A DNA stretch of 57,726 nt. It comes from Pseudomonas kairouanensis. GTDB lineage: Bacteria > Pseudomonadota > Gammaproteobacteria > Pseudomonadales > Pseudomonadaceae. A program made the position numbers and the translations under genes. The stretch spans positions 1-57,726 of the forward strand of contig NZ_QUZU01000039.1 of NCBI RefSeq assembly GCF_004682055.1, given 5' to 3'. Below are positions 16,614-24,954 of this stretch, in pieces. The notes beneath the pieces are model-generated. The model did no database searches, was not told the origin of the DNA, and saw nothing but the letters and a program-made list of their open reading frames with translations. Position 1 is the first letter of the stretch; each line of letters starts with the position of its first letter.

Positions 16614-16822
16614 CGCAGAACCTCTTTCTCAAAAATGGTTTGGCACGGCACGCAACGGGTCATGCCACCCAGCGCCTGGCGTTTTTCCGGGATCTGCTTA
16701 TCGCAATCTTTGCAGTGGGTGAGGCTTGGCCCGCTCGGCCGCGCGGTAGCTCGAGCGGCCGCGATCGCAGCATCACGCTGACGTTGTTCCAGGGCCTGGG
16801 CGCGATCGAACGGGCAAACCAT
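16610..16822 (-). CDS. TraR/DksA-type C4 zinc-finger protein
   Basis: The 70-residue protein has a helical N-terminus (RAQALEQRQRDAAIAAARA) and the C4 finger CKDCDKQIPEKRQALGGMTRC...C, as in TraR and DksA. Such proteins enter the secondary channel of RNA polymerase and alter promoter response without ppGpp. Phages of the P2 group often carry one (Orf82-like) at this spot. Its position in the late operon means it would act late in infection. The start overlaps the tube gene stop (TGATG). Confidence 0.85.
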   Translation of the reverse strand: MVCPFDRAQALEQRQRDAAIAAARATARPSGPSLTHCKDCDKQIPEKRQALGGMTRCVPCQTIFEKEVLR

Positions 16823-17271
16823 CAGCGCAGACCCTCGATCTCAGCCGACGCCAGGTACGGCACGCCGTTGACGCGGATAAAGTCCGGGCTGGTGACGTCA
16901 AACGGCACCTTGTGTTTGGACTTCTCGCCGCCTTTAGGGTCGACACTCAACAGGCTGGACACCTTCAATTTGCAGCCGAAGGCTTCAATGCGCAGCTCTT
17001 CCTCGCCGGCCTTGGCAAAGAACACCGAGTCGAAGGGCTCCAACTGGCGGAAGCTGCCGGCAGTGCGTGCGGCCTCAATCAGCAGGTTGAAGTTGCTGGT
17101 ATCGAACTCAAATTCACCGCTGGCTGCCACGTCGCCATCGACATGGCCGTTGGGCACGCCCCGGCTTTGTGCCACGGCCGTGTTATCGGTGATATCCAGG
17201 GTGCAGCTTTCGACGTGGACCTGCAGGTCGCCCAGGTTGATGTCGAAGTTTTTACCGCCAATACGGGACAT
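16822..17271 (-). CDS. Major tail tube protein (DUF2597 family)
   Basis: The 149-residue all-beta protein begins MSRIGGKNFDINLGDLQVH. It has the tube-type strand pattern ending near GVPYLASAEIEGL. I recognise DUF2597 next to the DUF2586 sheath, the pair that replaces FII/FI in HP1/K139-type phages. Hexamers stack to form the inner tube. It follows the sheath with a 6-bp gap. Confidence 0.8.
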   Translation of the reverse strand: MSRIGGKNFDINLGDLQVHVESCTLDITDNTAVAQSRGVPNGHVDGDVAASGEFEFDTSNFNLLIEAARTAGSFRQLEPFDSVFFAKAGEEELRIEAFGCKLKVSSLLSVDPKGGEKSKHKVPFDVTSPDFIRVNGVPYLASAEIEGLR

Positions 17272-17277
17272 ACGGGA

Positions 17278-18393
17278 TTACTCCGAATCGTCGTTGGAAA
17301 GGTCCAGGGCGATATTCGCCGTGAGGTCTTTCGGGCAATTGAGGGGCTTGATCTTGATGTACACCTCGACCTTGGTTTTGGTGTGCCAGACCAGCTGGAT
17401 GTCGCCGTCTTTGGGGGACTCGATCTCGCCCGGGAACACCTGGCCGGCGAACGTCGTGGACTTGGCCATCACGCGCAACGGCTTCATAAAGGCGCTGACA
17501 GCGGCCGCCATGCTGTTGGCCGTGTTGTTCAAACGCCGATCGGCAACACGCAGGATCAACAGCGGACGGACCTGGCGCGCGGCCTTGTCGGCCAATCGCA
17601 GGTACTCCACAACCTGGAAGTCGCTCGCTGGGGCATCGAGCATGTTGCCGTCAGCCCAGAACACACCCGGGTAGTCGGGGTAGGTTTGCGAAACCGAAAA
17701 GCGGGCTTTGTCGAGTTCCGAGCGGACTGCCGATGGCAACGGCACGCCGTCTTTGTCCTTGGGTACGTTACCCAGGGCCATAACGGCACCGGTGGCCACA
17801 CGCATTGGGCTGTCAGCGATGCTGACGCCGGCATTGGCCAGGCGCCCAGCCAAGACGCCCAGGTCATTGCCGTGCAACTGGGGCACAACCAGGACACGCG
17901 GCGCGGCCAGGTCTTTGGTGATCGCTTTCTGCTCTTTCACGTAGTCGGACCAGGACTGCTCCGCGACGATGCCGGCAGTGCTGGCCATCACGAACATCCG
18001 ACGGCCGTACGTGTTGCTGACCGCAATTGCCGCGTCGTGCATCGCGGAGAGTTCGGCACCAGAGGCCACAGGTTTGGTAATCACCACCGCTTCAACGGAA
18101 TATCCCTGCTGTTGCGCTGCTTCCAGGGCTTCGGTCCAGGTGCCATCTGCAGCGACAGGCGCAGCCAGGCATGCCCAGCGATCGCCGCCATTGGCTTTGG
18201 CGGTTGCGACCTGGGTTTTCAAATCACTGACCGGCTGACCCAGCATTTCGTCCAGGTCGCTGTCGGTATTCAGGGCGATCAGGCTGCCGACGCTCTTCGC
18301 GCCGGGGCCGATGAACAGGAAATAGCGCTCGATCTCGGTCACGGCGCCCTGGCCGAGGTTGAGATTGTTGACGCTGACTTTGCCAAGTGCCAT
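17278..18393 (-). CDS. Tail sheath protein (DUF2586 family)
   Basis: The 371-residue protein begins MALGKVSVNNLNLGQG. A Rossmann-like middle (GWAC-type strands; YSVEAVVITKPVASGAE) and the C-terminal CPKDLTANIALDLSN give the sheath fold. The sheath contracts to drive the tube through the outer membrane, so the virion should be a myovirus. Family length is about 370-380 residues, so it appears full length. Confidence 0.85.
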   Translation of the reverse strand: MALGKVSVNNLNLGQGAVTEIERYFLFIGPGAKSVGSLIALNTDSDLDEMLGQPVSDLKTQVATAKANGGDRWACLAAPVAADGTWTEALEAAQQQGYSVEAVVITKPVASGAELSAMHDAAIAVSNTYGRRMFVMASTAGIVAEQSWSDYVKEQKAITKDLAAPRVLVVPQLHGNDLGVLAGRLANAGVSIADSPMRVATGAVMALGNVPKDKDGVPLPSAVRSELDKARFSVSQTYPDYPGVFWADGNMLDAPASDFQVVEYLRLADKAARQVRPLLILRVADRRLNNTANSMAAAVSAFMKPLRVMAKSTTFAGQVFPGEIESPKDGDIQLVWHTKTKVEVYIKIKPLNCPKDLTANIALDLSNDDSE

Positions 18394-18404
18394 GCAGGGC
18401 CTCG

Positions 18405-19085
18405 TTATTTGGGGGAGTTGAGGATTTGTTCCAGCACCTGGTTAACCAGCAAGCTGGTATCCCGATCGGAGCTGACGCCCAGGAACTGGCGCTTTGGCAG
18501 GGTGATTTCCCAGCTTTGCGCGCCGTTGCCCTCGGCTTTTTCGTCGGACAGGATGCGTATCAGCAGGCCTGCCTTGGCGTAGTTCACGTGTTCTTGAATC
18601 CAGGCGACGGTTGGCCGGGCCAGGCTTTTCTTGCCCTTCTGGCGCACTTTGAAACCCAGTCGCCGCAGGCGTTTTGCCTGTTTGTCCGTCGCGGCCAGGC
18701 CCTCGGGCACCTTGTTCCACCGGCGCATCTGCGCTGCAGTACGGCGCTCGGTTGCGCCGTGGTGTTGCTGTGCAGCAACCCAGCCGGTAAGGCCGTTGCG
18801 CCAGCCCAGGGTCGCGGCATCCGCGCTCACACTGGTGACCTGGAGCAACTTGCCCAGGCCGGCTTCCATCTTCTTTTTTCCCTTGCCGTCGCCCTTGCGT
18901 GTCTCGAAGGGCGTACCGTTCAAGTTGCGCTGCTCACGAATGCGCTTACGACTCATGGTGCGCACGCGCTTGGTGACGTTGTTCAGCAAACGCCGGCGCA
19001 GCTGCGGGGGCAGGCTCAACAGGGCGAGTTGTTCGCGAACACCGAGGTGGCCACGTACGTCCAGCTCGAAAGTGCTACGCGCCAC
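18405..19085 (-). CDS. Tail completion protein S / virion morphogenesis
   Basis: The 226-residue protein is very basic, with ...RRRLLNNVTKRVRTMSRKRIREQ and a long helical centre, as in phage virion morphogenesis (gpS) proteins that cap the tail for head joining. Family members are usually 150-230 residues. I chose the GTG at 19085, which overlaps the R stop and has GAGGTG at 7 bp; an ATG at 19103 is the alternative. Confidence 0.78.
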   Translation of the reverse strand: MARSTFELDVRGHLGVREQLALLSLPPQLRRRLLNNVTKRVRTMSRKRIREQRNLNGTPFETRKGDGKGKKKMEAGLGKLLQVTSVSADAATLGWRNGLTGWVAAQQHHGATERRTAAQMRRWNKVPEGLAATDKQAKRLRRLGFKVRQKGKKSLARPTVAWIQEHVNYAKAGLLIRILSDEKAEGNGAQSWEITLPKRQFLGVSSDRDTSLLVNQVLEQILNSPK

Positions 19086-19521
19086 GGTTTTGCACCTCGC
19101 CATGTTCAGCGGTCCACAGATCGAAGGCGACCAGGCCCCACTTTTTCCCGAACGCGTCGACCAGGCCGTTGGGGTCTTCGGCCAAGTGCTGCGGCTCGAC
19201 AAACTCCAAGGTCAGTTCCAAGTCCGCTTCGTCCGGGGTGACCTGGTCGACGGCGAATGTCGGCGACGGCAGATCGTCGTCCCGGTCGGGGTCGTTGGAT
19301 TCCAACCAGCCGCCCAGGAGCGCCATCAGCAACGCCGGGTTGCCGCCGAAACGCTCGATCACGAACACGGCGCGATAACGCATATCGCCCATGTGCAGGC
19401 CTTGGGTGGTGTCCTTCCAGATCAGATCCAGGTTGACCTGCTCGGCCCAGCTGTCGATCTGCTCAGGCAGTACCAGGTTGAGGCCGATCAGGTAGGCGGT
19501 CAGGGCGCGCAGCTTGTTCAT
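19075..19521 (-). CDS. Tail completion protein R
   Basis: The 148-residue protein begins MNKLRALTAYLIGLNLVLPEQ. It contains the family strand pattern RYRAVFVIERFGGNPALLMALLG, as in P2 gpR. It caps the tail terminus and makes it competent for head attachment. ATGA overlap with the L gene and overlap with the S start fit the L-R-S order of P2 without an X gene between. Confidence 0.85.
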   Translation of the reverse strand: MNKLRALTAYLIGLNLVLPEQIDSWAEQVNLDLIWKDTTQGLHMGDMRYRAVFVIERFGGNPALLMALLGGWLESNDPDRDDDLPSPTFAVDQVTPDEADLELTLEFVEPQHLAEDPNGLVDAFGKKWGLVAFDLWTAEHGEVQNRGA

Positions 19522-20030
19522 AGCAGCGCCGCCGTGATGCGGCCACGGCCCTGCAGCGAGCGCACAGCCTGTTGGCTGAAAGCCAGGAAGGTTTCCGGGC
19601 GATCGGGCAACTCCTTGCCCAGGTTCTCCGCGCTGTCACGGCGGATAATGGTTGCGAACTGGGTCAACAAACTGGCCTTGGCTCGGCAGTACACGGCACG
19701 CTTGTACGTCGCCGCTTGAAAGGTGCGCTCCGGCAGGACCGTGGTGTCTGCAGACTCAACGTTTGACACTCCACGGCCTTGCCAGCGCGCTTTTAACTCG
19801 GCCAGGTCGGCATTGACCTCGGTCATCGCCGTGGTCAGGTCAGCGCCCAGCATGTCCAGCACATACTCCGCCGGCAGGCGATACCCCCTCTGGAATTCAG
19901 ACACGGAGAGGTTCGGCCAAAAGCCGTCGTTCTCGATCTGCTGTTCCACCAGATTGGTGGGTCTACCGGAAAAGCTCATTGCTGGGCGCTCAAATAGGGC
20001 GGGGAGCCTGTTTTCAGTGGTACGGGCCAT
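19518..20030 (-). CDS. Head completion protein L
   Basis: This protein of about 170 residues belongs to the head completion/stabilisation family. The core shows IENDGFWPNLSVSEFQRGYRLP and FQAATYKRAVYCRAKASLLTQF. It seals the connector after DNA packaging. Three starts are possible: GTG at 20051, ATG at 20030 and ATG at 19979 (MSFSGRP). Only weak ribosome sites precede each, so the N-terminus is uncertain. Its stop overlaps the R gene start. Confidence 0.8.
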   Translation of the reverse strand: MARTTENRLPALFERPAMSFSGRPTNLVEQQIENDGFWPNLSVSEFQRGYRLPAEYVLDMLGADLTTAMTEVNADLAELKARWQGRGVSNVESADTTVLPERTFQAATYKRAVYCRAKASLLTQFATIIRRDSAENLGKELPDRPETFLAFSQQAVRSLQGRGRITAALL

Positions 20031-20077
20031 AAATGGTCGGCTCACTTCCACAGGTCCCCGCTGGGGGGGGTAGTCGG

Positions 20078-20803
20078 TTACTCGGTGGCCGGGTTAGCGG
20101 CCGCTTGTTTTGCCAGGGCCTTGCGGATCTTTTCGATGCGGGTGTCGTTGCCGGCCTGGGCGTACAGCTCCGTTGAGCGCTCCAGGTGCTTGAGTGCGAC
20201 CTCAAACTGCCCTGCCTCCATGGCGCGCATACCGATCAACTTGTGGTACTTGCTCGGGATCTGCTCCGTCAGTTGCCACTTACCGTCAACCAGGGGCAGC
20301 AGGTCAGAGAGGTAAGGCTCTGGGCTGCGGTTGGCTTTGTATTCGGCGTAGGCCCACTCACATACGGCGTCAGCTACAAAGGTCTGTAGATCCCGGCGTC
20401 TGAAGCGCTCCGGCATCGGCTGGCCCTGCTCCATCAGGAAGTCGGCCAGCTCCAAGGCGTCATCGAACTGGGCCGTATCGAACAGCCAGACCATGACCTG
20501 CACCGCAACACGGTTCGGGAAGTTCAGCCCCGATTCGCAATAACGCTGGACGTACTCCTGATACTTGGGCAGCAGCTCTTCGCGCTTGAGCGACTGTTTG
20601 CTGGCCAGGTTCTTGAGGTCGCTCAGTCGCGCCAGGTCCTGGTCCAATGCGGCTTCCTGCAGTAGCAAGTGCTTGCGTGCATTGGCGGGGCTACTCAGGG
20701 CTTCCGCCGGCGAGTAAGGCAGAGCTGCGGAGACGGCAGCCGCTACAACGGCGGCGCCTCCCAGGGCGATGGTGCGGCGCTTGTGCGCCAGTGCCAGACT
20801 CAC
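20078..20803 (-). CDS. Terminase endonuclease/small subunit (gpM)
   Basis: The 241-residue protein begins MSLALAHKRRTIALGG. The helical segment LARLSDLKNLASKQSLKREELLPKY and PNRVAVQVMVWLFDTAQFDDALELADF match the P2 gpM family. With the ATPase subunit it cuts and packages phage DNA at cos sites. The GTG start overlaps the capsid stop (GTGA). The residue 14-30 stretch is unusually Ala-rich. Confidence 0.88.
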   Translation of the reverse strand: MSLALAHKRRTIALGGAAVVAAAVSAALPYSPAEALSSPANARKHLLLQEAALDQDLARLSDLKNLASKQSLKREELLPKYQEYVQRYCESGLNFPNRVAVQVMVWLFDTAQFDDALELADFLMEQGQPMPERFRRRDLQTFVADAVCEWAYAEYKANRSPEPYLSDLLPLVDGKWQLTEQIPSKYHKLIGMRAMEAGQFEVALKHLERSTELYAQAGNDTRIEKIRKALAKQAAANPATE

Positions 20804-21819
20804 GCAACCAGCTCCACGTTTTCGGTCATGGCGAACTTTTCCAGCTGCTCGATCACATAACCTTCATTGCGGCTGTTGTAGTCCTCAACGCGGGAGCGCT
20901 TTGGATTGTCGACGGTCTGTTTGCGCCAGCTGGAGTCCTGGAAGTAAATCGACAGGTTGTCCCAACTGGTGACGACCACACCGTTGACCGGGAAGAACGG
21001 CACGCTGAAGCTCGGCAAGCCGCCATAGGTGGCGATCACCTGGGCTTCTTCGATGCGCTCTTTCTCGGTCGGGGTGTCGCCCTGCTTCGAATACAGCTTG
21101 GCCTTGTCGGCGGCCAGCAGGTCGGTGCCGATGATCGCGATCAGGTCGCCTGCATCGCGCAGACGCTCGTCCACCAACTGCTTGGTGTCGTGCACCAGGG
21201 CATCGAGGTTGGCATAGTCGCCACCGGCGCCAAGGGTGACCTTGCCGGTCTCCTTGCCTTCCTTCAGAACTTGGGCCGGGATCTGCTCACGGGCCTGTTG
21301 CAGCCAGCCTTTGTTGACGTCCTGCAGCATCGGATATTGCTCGATGTCGGTCTGCACTGCAGCGTGGGTGCCATGGAAGCCGACCATGATGCGGTCCAGC
21401 GCGATCTGCTTTTGCACAGCAGCGGAATAACGCTGGTGGAAGTCTGGGAACTTGGCCCAGGCGTCAATCTTGGCGTACGGCAGCCCCACATCGGATTCGG
21501 TGGAAGACAGCTCATAGGTGGACTGATCCAGGGCCGACGCGTCTTTGGCTTCGCGGTCCTTGGTTTTGGTGTTGGTGCGACCAGTGACCGGCCCCGACAC
21601 GCCAATGAAGACCTTCTGGCCTTTGATCTCGGTCACCGGAATGACGTTGATCCGCTCCAGGAAGTCCGACTTAGCCGTGATGGCGTCGTTCAGCTCCTGG
21701 GCAATGGTCGGGTCGACGCTAAAGTGCTTGCTGGCCAACTCCACGCCGTAGCTTTCAGCGATGGCCAGCTGCAGTTCGGCGTACATCTTGGCGCCGTAGG
21801 CGCTCAGTGAATAAGCCAT
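20800..21819 (-). CDS. Major capsid protein (gpN)
   Basis: The 339-residue protein has the P2 capsid features: NDAITAKSDFLERINVIPVTEIKGQ near the N-terminus, then PDFHQRYSAAVQKQIALDRIM and TDLLAADKAKLYS, giving an HK97-type shell. N-terminal processing by the scaffold/protease is expected from the family. It lies between scaffold/protease and terminase M in the canonical O-N-M order. Confidence 0.93.
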   Translation of the reverse strand: MAYSLSAYGAKMYAELQLAIAESYGVELASKHFSVDPTIAQELNDAITAKSDFLERINVIPVTEIKGQKVFIGVSGPVTGRTNTKTKDREAKDASALDQSTYELSSTESDVGLPYAKIDAWAKFPDFHQRYSAAVQKQIALDRIMVGFHGTHAAVQTDIEQYPMLQDVNKGWLQQAREQIPAQVLKEGKETGKVTLGAGGDYANLDALVHDTKQLVDERLRDAGDLIAIIGTDLLAADKAKLYSKQGDTPTEKERIEEAQVIATYGGLPSFSVPFFPVNGVVVTSWDNLSIYFQDSSWRKQTVDNPKRSRVEDYNSRNEGYVIEQLEKFAMTENVELVA

Positions 21820-21820
21820 G

Positions 21821-22741
21821 TCAGAGCACCCGCTTTTTGACGGTGGTTACCGGGCCGGGATTGCGCGGCAACTGGCGTCCGGTTGAGTTGTTCTGCAGGG
21901 CGCTGAACTGCTTCTGCAGTGCATCCAGCTTGGCAAGTACGGACTGGTTGCCCTTGCTCTGGCGGCGGAATTCGCGCTCTTGCTCGGCGGTAGCCACGAT
22001 CTCGTCCACGGCCGTGCTAACGTCATCGATCAGGTCTTGATCGGGTTCAGGCGCATCGGCGGCGGCGGGCTCGATAACGGCTTGAAGGCCGGCAGCGACA
22101 ACCAGCAGCTGCTCCACCAGGGCCGTCAAAGCCGTTGCTGTAGCTTCATCCATTGGGGGTTTGCTCTCTGTGTTGGGTGGAATGGTTTCGGTGGGCAGCC
22201 CACCTGCCGCGAAACGCTTGAAGAAGCCGGTCAGGGCATCGATCAGTCCGGTTTCGGCGGTGTTTGGGCTGTCGTCCTGCAGGCGGCCGAGTTCGACCGA
22301 CGCGGCGTAGTAGGAGGCGCGGTTGTTCTTGTGGGAGAAGTAGAGTTCCTGAGTACCCACGCTGGCAGGCTGGTCGGTAACGCCCAAACCAGTCAGGTAG
22401 GCTTTGCCCTTGCCACGGAAGTCCGGAGTAATTTCGATGCTGCTGAACAGCTTCTGGCCCTGGTCATTCAGATACAGCAGGCGGTCGTTGGGCTTCAATT
22501 GCGCTTCCAGCGCCACTTCGCCGGGTTCCAGGTCTTCGGCTTCTTCCACCAGACGCACCGCGTATACGGTGCCGTGGGAGCCTGGCCAACGTTCGTGGTC
22601 GCACCAGATCACCGCCGTGTAGAAGGACGGTTTGTAGGTTTCAGCGATGTCGCGCAGTTCCTGGGGAAGGATTACGCGCCCATCAACGGTGGCTCCGCTG
22701 GTGGCGACACGTTTCCAGAACGAAACAAGGGAACGGGGCAT
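21821..22741 (-). CDS. Capsid scaffolding protein with protease domain (gpO)
   Basis: This protein of about 306 residues begins MPRSLVSFWKRVATSGATVDG. The N-terminal half is the GPO-type serine protease (PSFYTAVIWCDHERWPGSHGTV holds a His; LTGLGVTDQPASVGTQEL holds the Ser region). The C-terminal half is helical scaffold with a long coiled coil after residue 200. It guides capsid assembly and cleaves capsid, scaffold and connector. I chose the ATG at 22741; the frame remains open further upstream but encodes no family sequence. Confidence 0.87.
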   Translation of the reverse strand: MPRSLVSFWKRVATSGATVDGRVILPQELRDIAETYKPSFYTAVIWCDHERWPGSHGTVYAVRLVEEAEDLEPGEVALEAQLKPNDRLLYLNDQGQKLFSSIEITPDFRGKGKAYLTGLGVTDQPASVGTQELYFSHKNNRASYYAASVELGRLQDDSPNTAETGLIDALTGFFKRFAAGGLPTETIPPNTESKPPMDEATATALTALVEQLLVVAAGLQAVIEPAAADAPEPDQDLIDDVSTAVDEIVATAEQEREFRRQSKGNQSVLAKLDALQKQFSALQNNSTGRQLPRNPGPVTTVKKRVL

Positions 22742-22827
22742 GGGTTTAACTGCGCTCAATCGCTGAATGAGCCGCCAAGATAGGGAGCCGTCAGCCCTCA
22801 AACAAACGGTTCAAATGCGCGTTTCTC

Positions 22828-22846
22828 CTATATTCGCGATATAGGC
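22828..22846. promoter_or_regulatory. Inverted repeat in the divergent late promoter region
   Basis: CCTATAT and ATATAGG flank a 5-bp TCGCG centre, a perfect 7-bp dyad. It lies between the scaffold and terminase starts, where the two divergent late operons must both be activated. The P2 Ogr consensus TGT-N12-ACA was not seen here. This dyad is the best candidate for the phage's own late activator site. Confidence 0.5.
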
Positions 22847-22902
22847 GGATCACGGAATTTAACCCCGCGTTTCCAGCGATTTCGCCGCATAGACTGCGGC
22901 CC

Positions 22903-24954
22903 ATGTACTACTCGACCGAAGTTAAAGAAGCCGCCAAACGCCTATTTCTGCGCCGCTGTAAGGCCAAGGAAATTCAGGCGCAGCTCAACCTGCCCAACAT
23001 CCGAATCGTCTACTACTGGATACGCCAGGGCGGGTGGGAGGACATGCTGTCGGACGAGGAACCGCTGACCGCTGTTGGCCGGCGAATCACCCTACTGCTC
23101 GACAAAGCCGGCAGCCTGAACAAAGACGAACTGAACGAGCTGGACCGGTTGACGACCGTTCGCGAGCGCCTGTTAAAGCAAGCGGTCAAACCGTTGCCGG
23201 CGACCCCCGGGGAATCTGACGGCGAGCCACAGGAACGTCGCCCAGGCCCACGTGGCGAGCGTTCGGGCCGTAGCGAAGGTGGCGGCAAGAAAAAGGAAAA
23301 GAAGGCCAAGAACGACATCAGCGGGCTAACCGAAGTCGATTTCCTGGATAAGTTCATCAGCAAGATGTACCGCTATCAGCAAGAGCTGTTCGCGGCCAAG
23401 CAAAACCCACTGACCTGCCGTATCCGCAACATCCTGAAAAGCCGCCAGGTAGGCCTGACCTACTACTTCGCCGGCGAAGCGTTCATGGATGCGGTGCTGA
23501 CTGGAGACAACCAGGTGTTCCTGTCAGCCAGCCGCTCGCAGTCGGAGATTTTCCGCAGCTACATCATCCAATTCGCCAAGCAATGGTTTGACATTGAGCT
23601 AACCGGTAACCCGATTGCTCTCAGCAACGGCGCCGAGCTGCGCTTCCTGTCAACCAACAGCAGCACCGCCCAGGGCTACCATGGCCATGTGTACGTGGAT
23701 GAGTATTTTTGGATACGTGACTTCGAAAAACTCAGCACCGTGGCCAGCGCCATGGGCACACACAAGAAGTGGCGCAAAACCTACTTTTCGACGCCCAGCG
23801 CAGTGTCGCACCAGGCATATCCTTTCTGGTCGGGCGAGGAGTTCCGCAACAGCAAACGCGGCAAGAAGGCCGGCGGTACCTGGCCCATCGAGGCGGCGTA
23901 CACCCAAGGCGCACTGTGCCCCGATGGCCAATGGCGCAAGACCATCACCATCCAGGATGCGATCGATGGCGGTTGCGACCTGTTCGACTTAGAGCAGCTG
24001 CAGCTGGAGTACGACGAAGACAAATTCCAGCAGCTGTTTTACTGCAAGTTCATCGACAGCAGCCAGAGCGCGTTCGGCCTCAAGGATCTGGAGCGCTGCT
24101 ACTCCGATCTATCGCTATGGGAAGACTACAACCCGGAACTGGATCGGCCATTCGGCAACAGCCCCGTATGGCTTGGCTACGATCCGAGCCGCACCCGCGA
24201 CGACGCGACGTGCGTGGTGGTCGCCCCGCCACTGGAACCCGGGGCGAAATTCCGCATCCTGGAAAAGCACAGCTGGCGGGGGCATTCGTTCAACTACCAG
24301 GCCGCCCAGGTCAAAAAGCTCACCGAGCGCTTCAACGTCCAGCACATCGGCATCGATATCACCGGCGTGGGCTATGGCGTGTTCGACCTGGTGCGCGACT
24401 TCTACCCGAAAGCGACGCCAATCCATTACAGCCTTGAGACTAAAAACCTGCTGGTACTCAAGGCTCAGGACACGATTCAGGGCAGCCGCATCGAGTGGGA
24501 CGCCGGCTGGACCGACATCGCCCAGGCGTTCCTGACCATCAAGCGCGGTACCACGAACAGCGGCCAAGTCACCTACAGCGCTTCGCGCACCGACGCCACC
24601 GGCCACGCCGATATCGCCTGGTCGATCATGCACGCCCTGTTCAATGAACCCCTCAACACCAACAAGCGGCGCCGTAGCCGCTACGTAACGAGCGGAACCA
24701 ATGCCCAAGCCACGACACAAAAAACCCCAAGCCAGCCAACAGGTGCAGCAGCCGCAGCCCATGCGGGCGTTCACCTTCGGGGAACCCGAACAGGTGCTGT
24801 CCGGCAACATCGGCGAGTACCTGGGGGTGTTTCTCAGCGACGACGGCGAAATCTACAAGCCGCCAGTGTCGCGGGCGGGCCTGGCCAAACTGCTGCGCGC
24901 CAACGCGCACCACGGCGCCATTCCCAAGTTCAAGCGCAATCTGCTGCTGCGTGA
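22903..24954 (+). CDS. Terminase large subunit, ATPase (gpP), with odd C-terminal extension
   Basis: The frame encodes 683 residues. The N-terminus has a helix-turn-helix (RRCKAKEIQAQLNLP). The ATPase follows, with the P-loop variant around NILKSRQVGLTYYFAGEA and Walker B HVYVDEYFW. The nuclease domain is near VWLGYDPSRTRDD. The conserved part ends at about SIMHALFNEPL, near residue 590. The last about 84 residues overlap the portal gene in another phase and are Ala/Arg/Gln-rich, unlike family C-termini. A stop at 24686-24688, in the portal's phase, lies exactly where the family would be expected to end. A one-base change or an error near the end is likely. Confidence 0.88.
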   Translation: MYYSTEVKEAAKRLFLRRCKAKEIQAQLNLPNIRIVYYWIRQGGWEDMLSDEEPLTAVGRRITLLLDKAGSLNKDELNELDRLTTVRERLLKQAVKPLPATPGESDGEPQERRPGPRGERSGRSEGGGKKKEKKAKNDISGLTEVDFLDKFISKMYRYQQELFAAKQNPLTCRIRNILKSRQVGLTYYFAGEAFMDAVLTGDNQVFLSASRSQSEIFRSYIIQFAKQWFDIELTGNPIALSNGAELRFLSTNSSTAQGYHGHVYVDEYFWIRDFEKLSTVASAMGTHKKWRKTYFSTPSAVSHQAYPFWSGEEFRNSKRGKKAGGTWPIEAAYTQGALCPDGQWRKTITIQDAIDGGCDLFDLEQLQLEYDEDKFQQLFYCKFIDSSQSAFGLKDLERCYSDLSLWEDYNPELDRPFGNSPVWLGYDPSRTRDDATCVVVAPPLEPGAKFRILEKHSWRGHSFNYQAAQVKKLTERFNVQHIGIDITGVGYGVFDLVRDFYPKATPIHYSLETKNLLVLKAQDTIQGSRIEWDAGWTDIAQAFLTIKRGTTNSGQVTYSASRTDATGHADIAWSIMHALFNEPLNTNKRRRSRYVTSGTNAQATTQKTPSQPTGAAAAAHAGVHLRGTRTGAVRQHRRVPGGVSQRRRRNLQAASVAGGPGQTAARQRAPRRHSQVQAQSAAA

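Noticed and set aside
16912..18582. Plus-strand open frame across the tube and sheath genes
   Set aside because: Antisense to two recognised tail genes coupled in an operon, with His/Gly-rich shadow composition.
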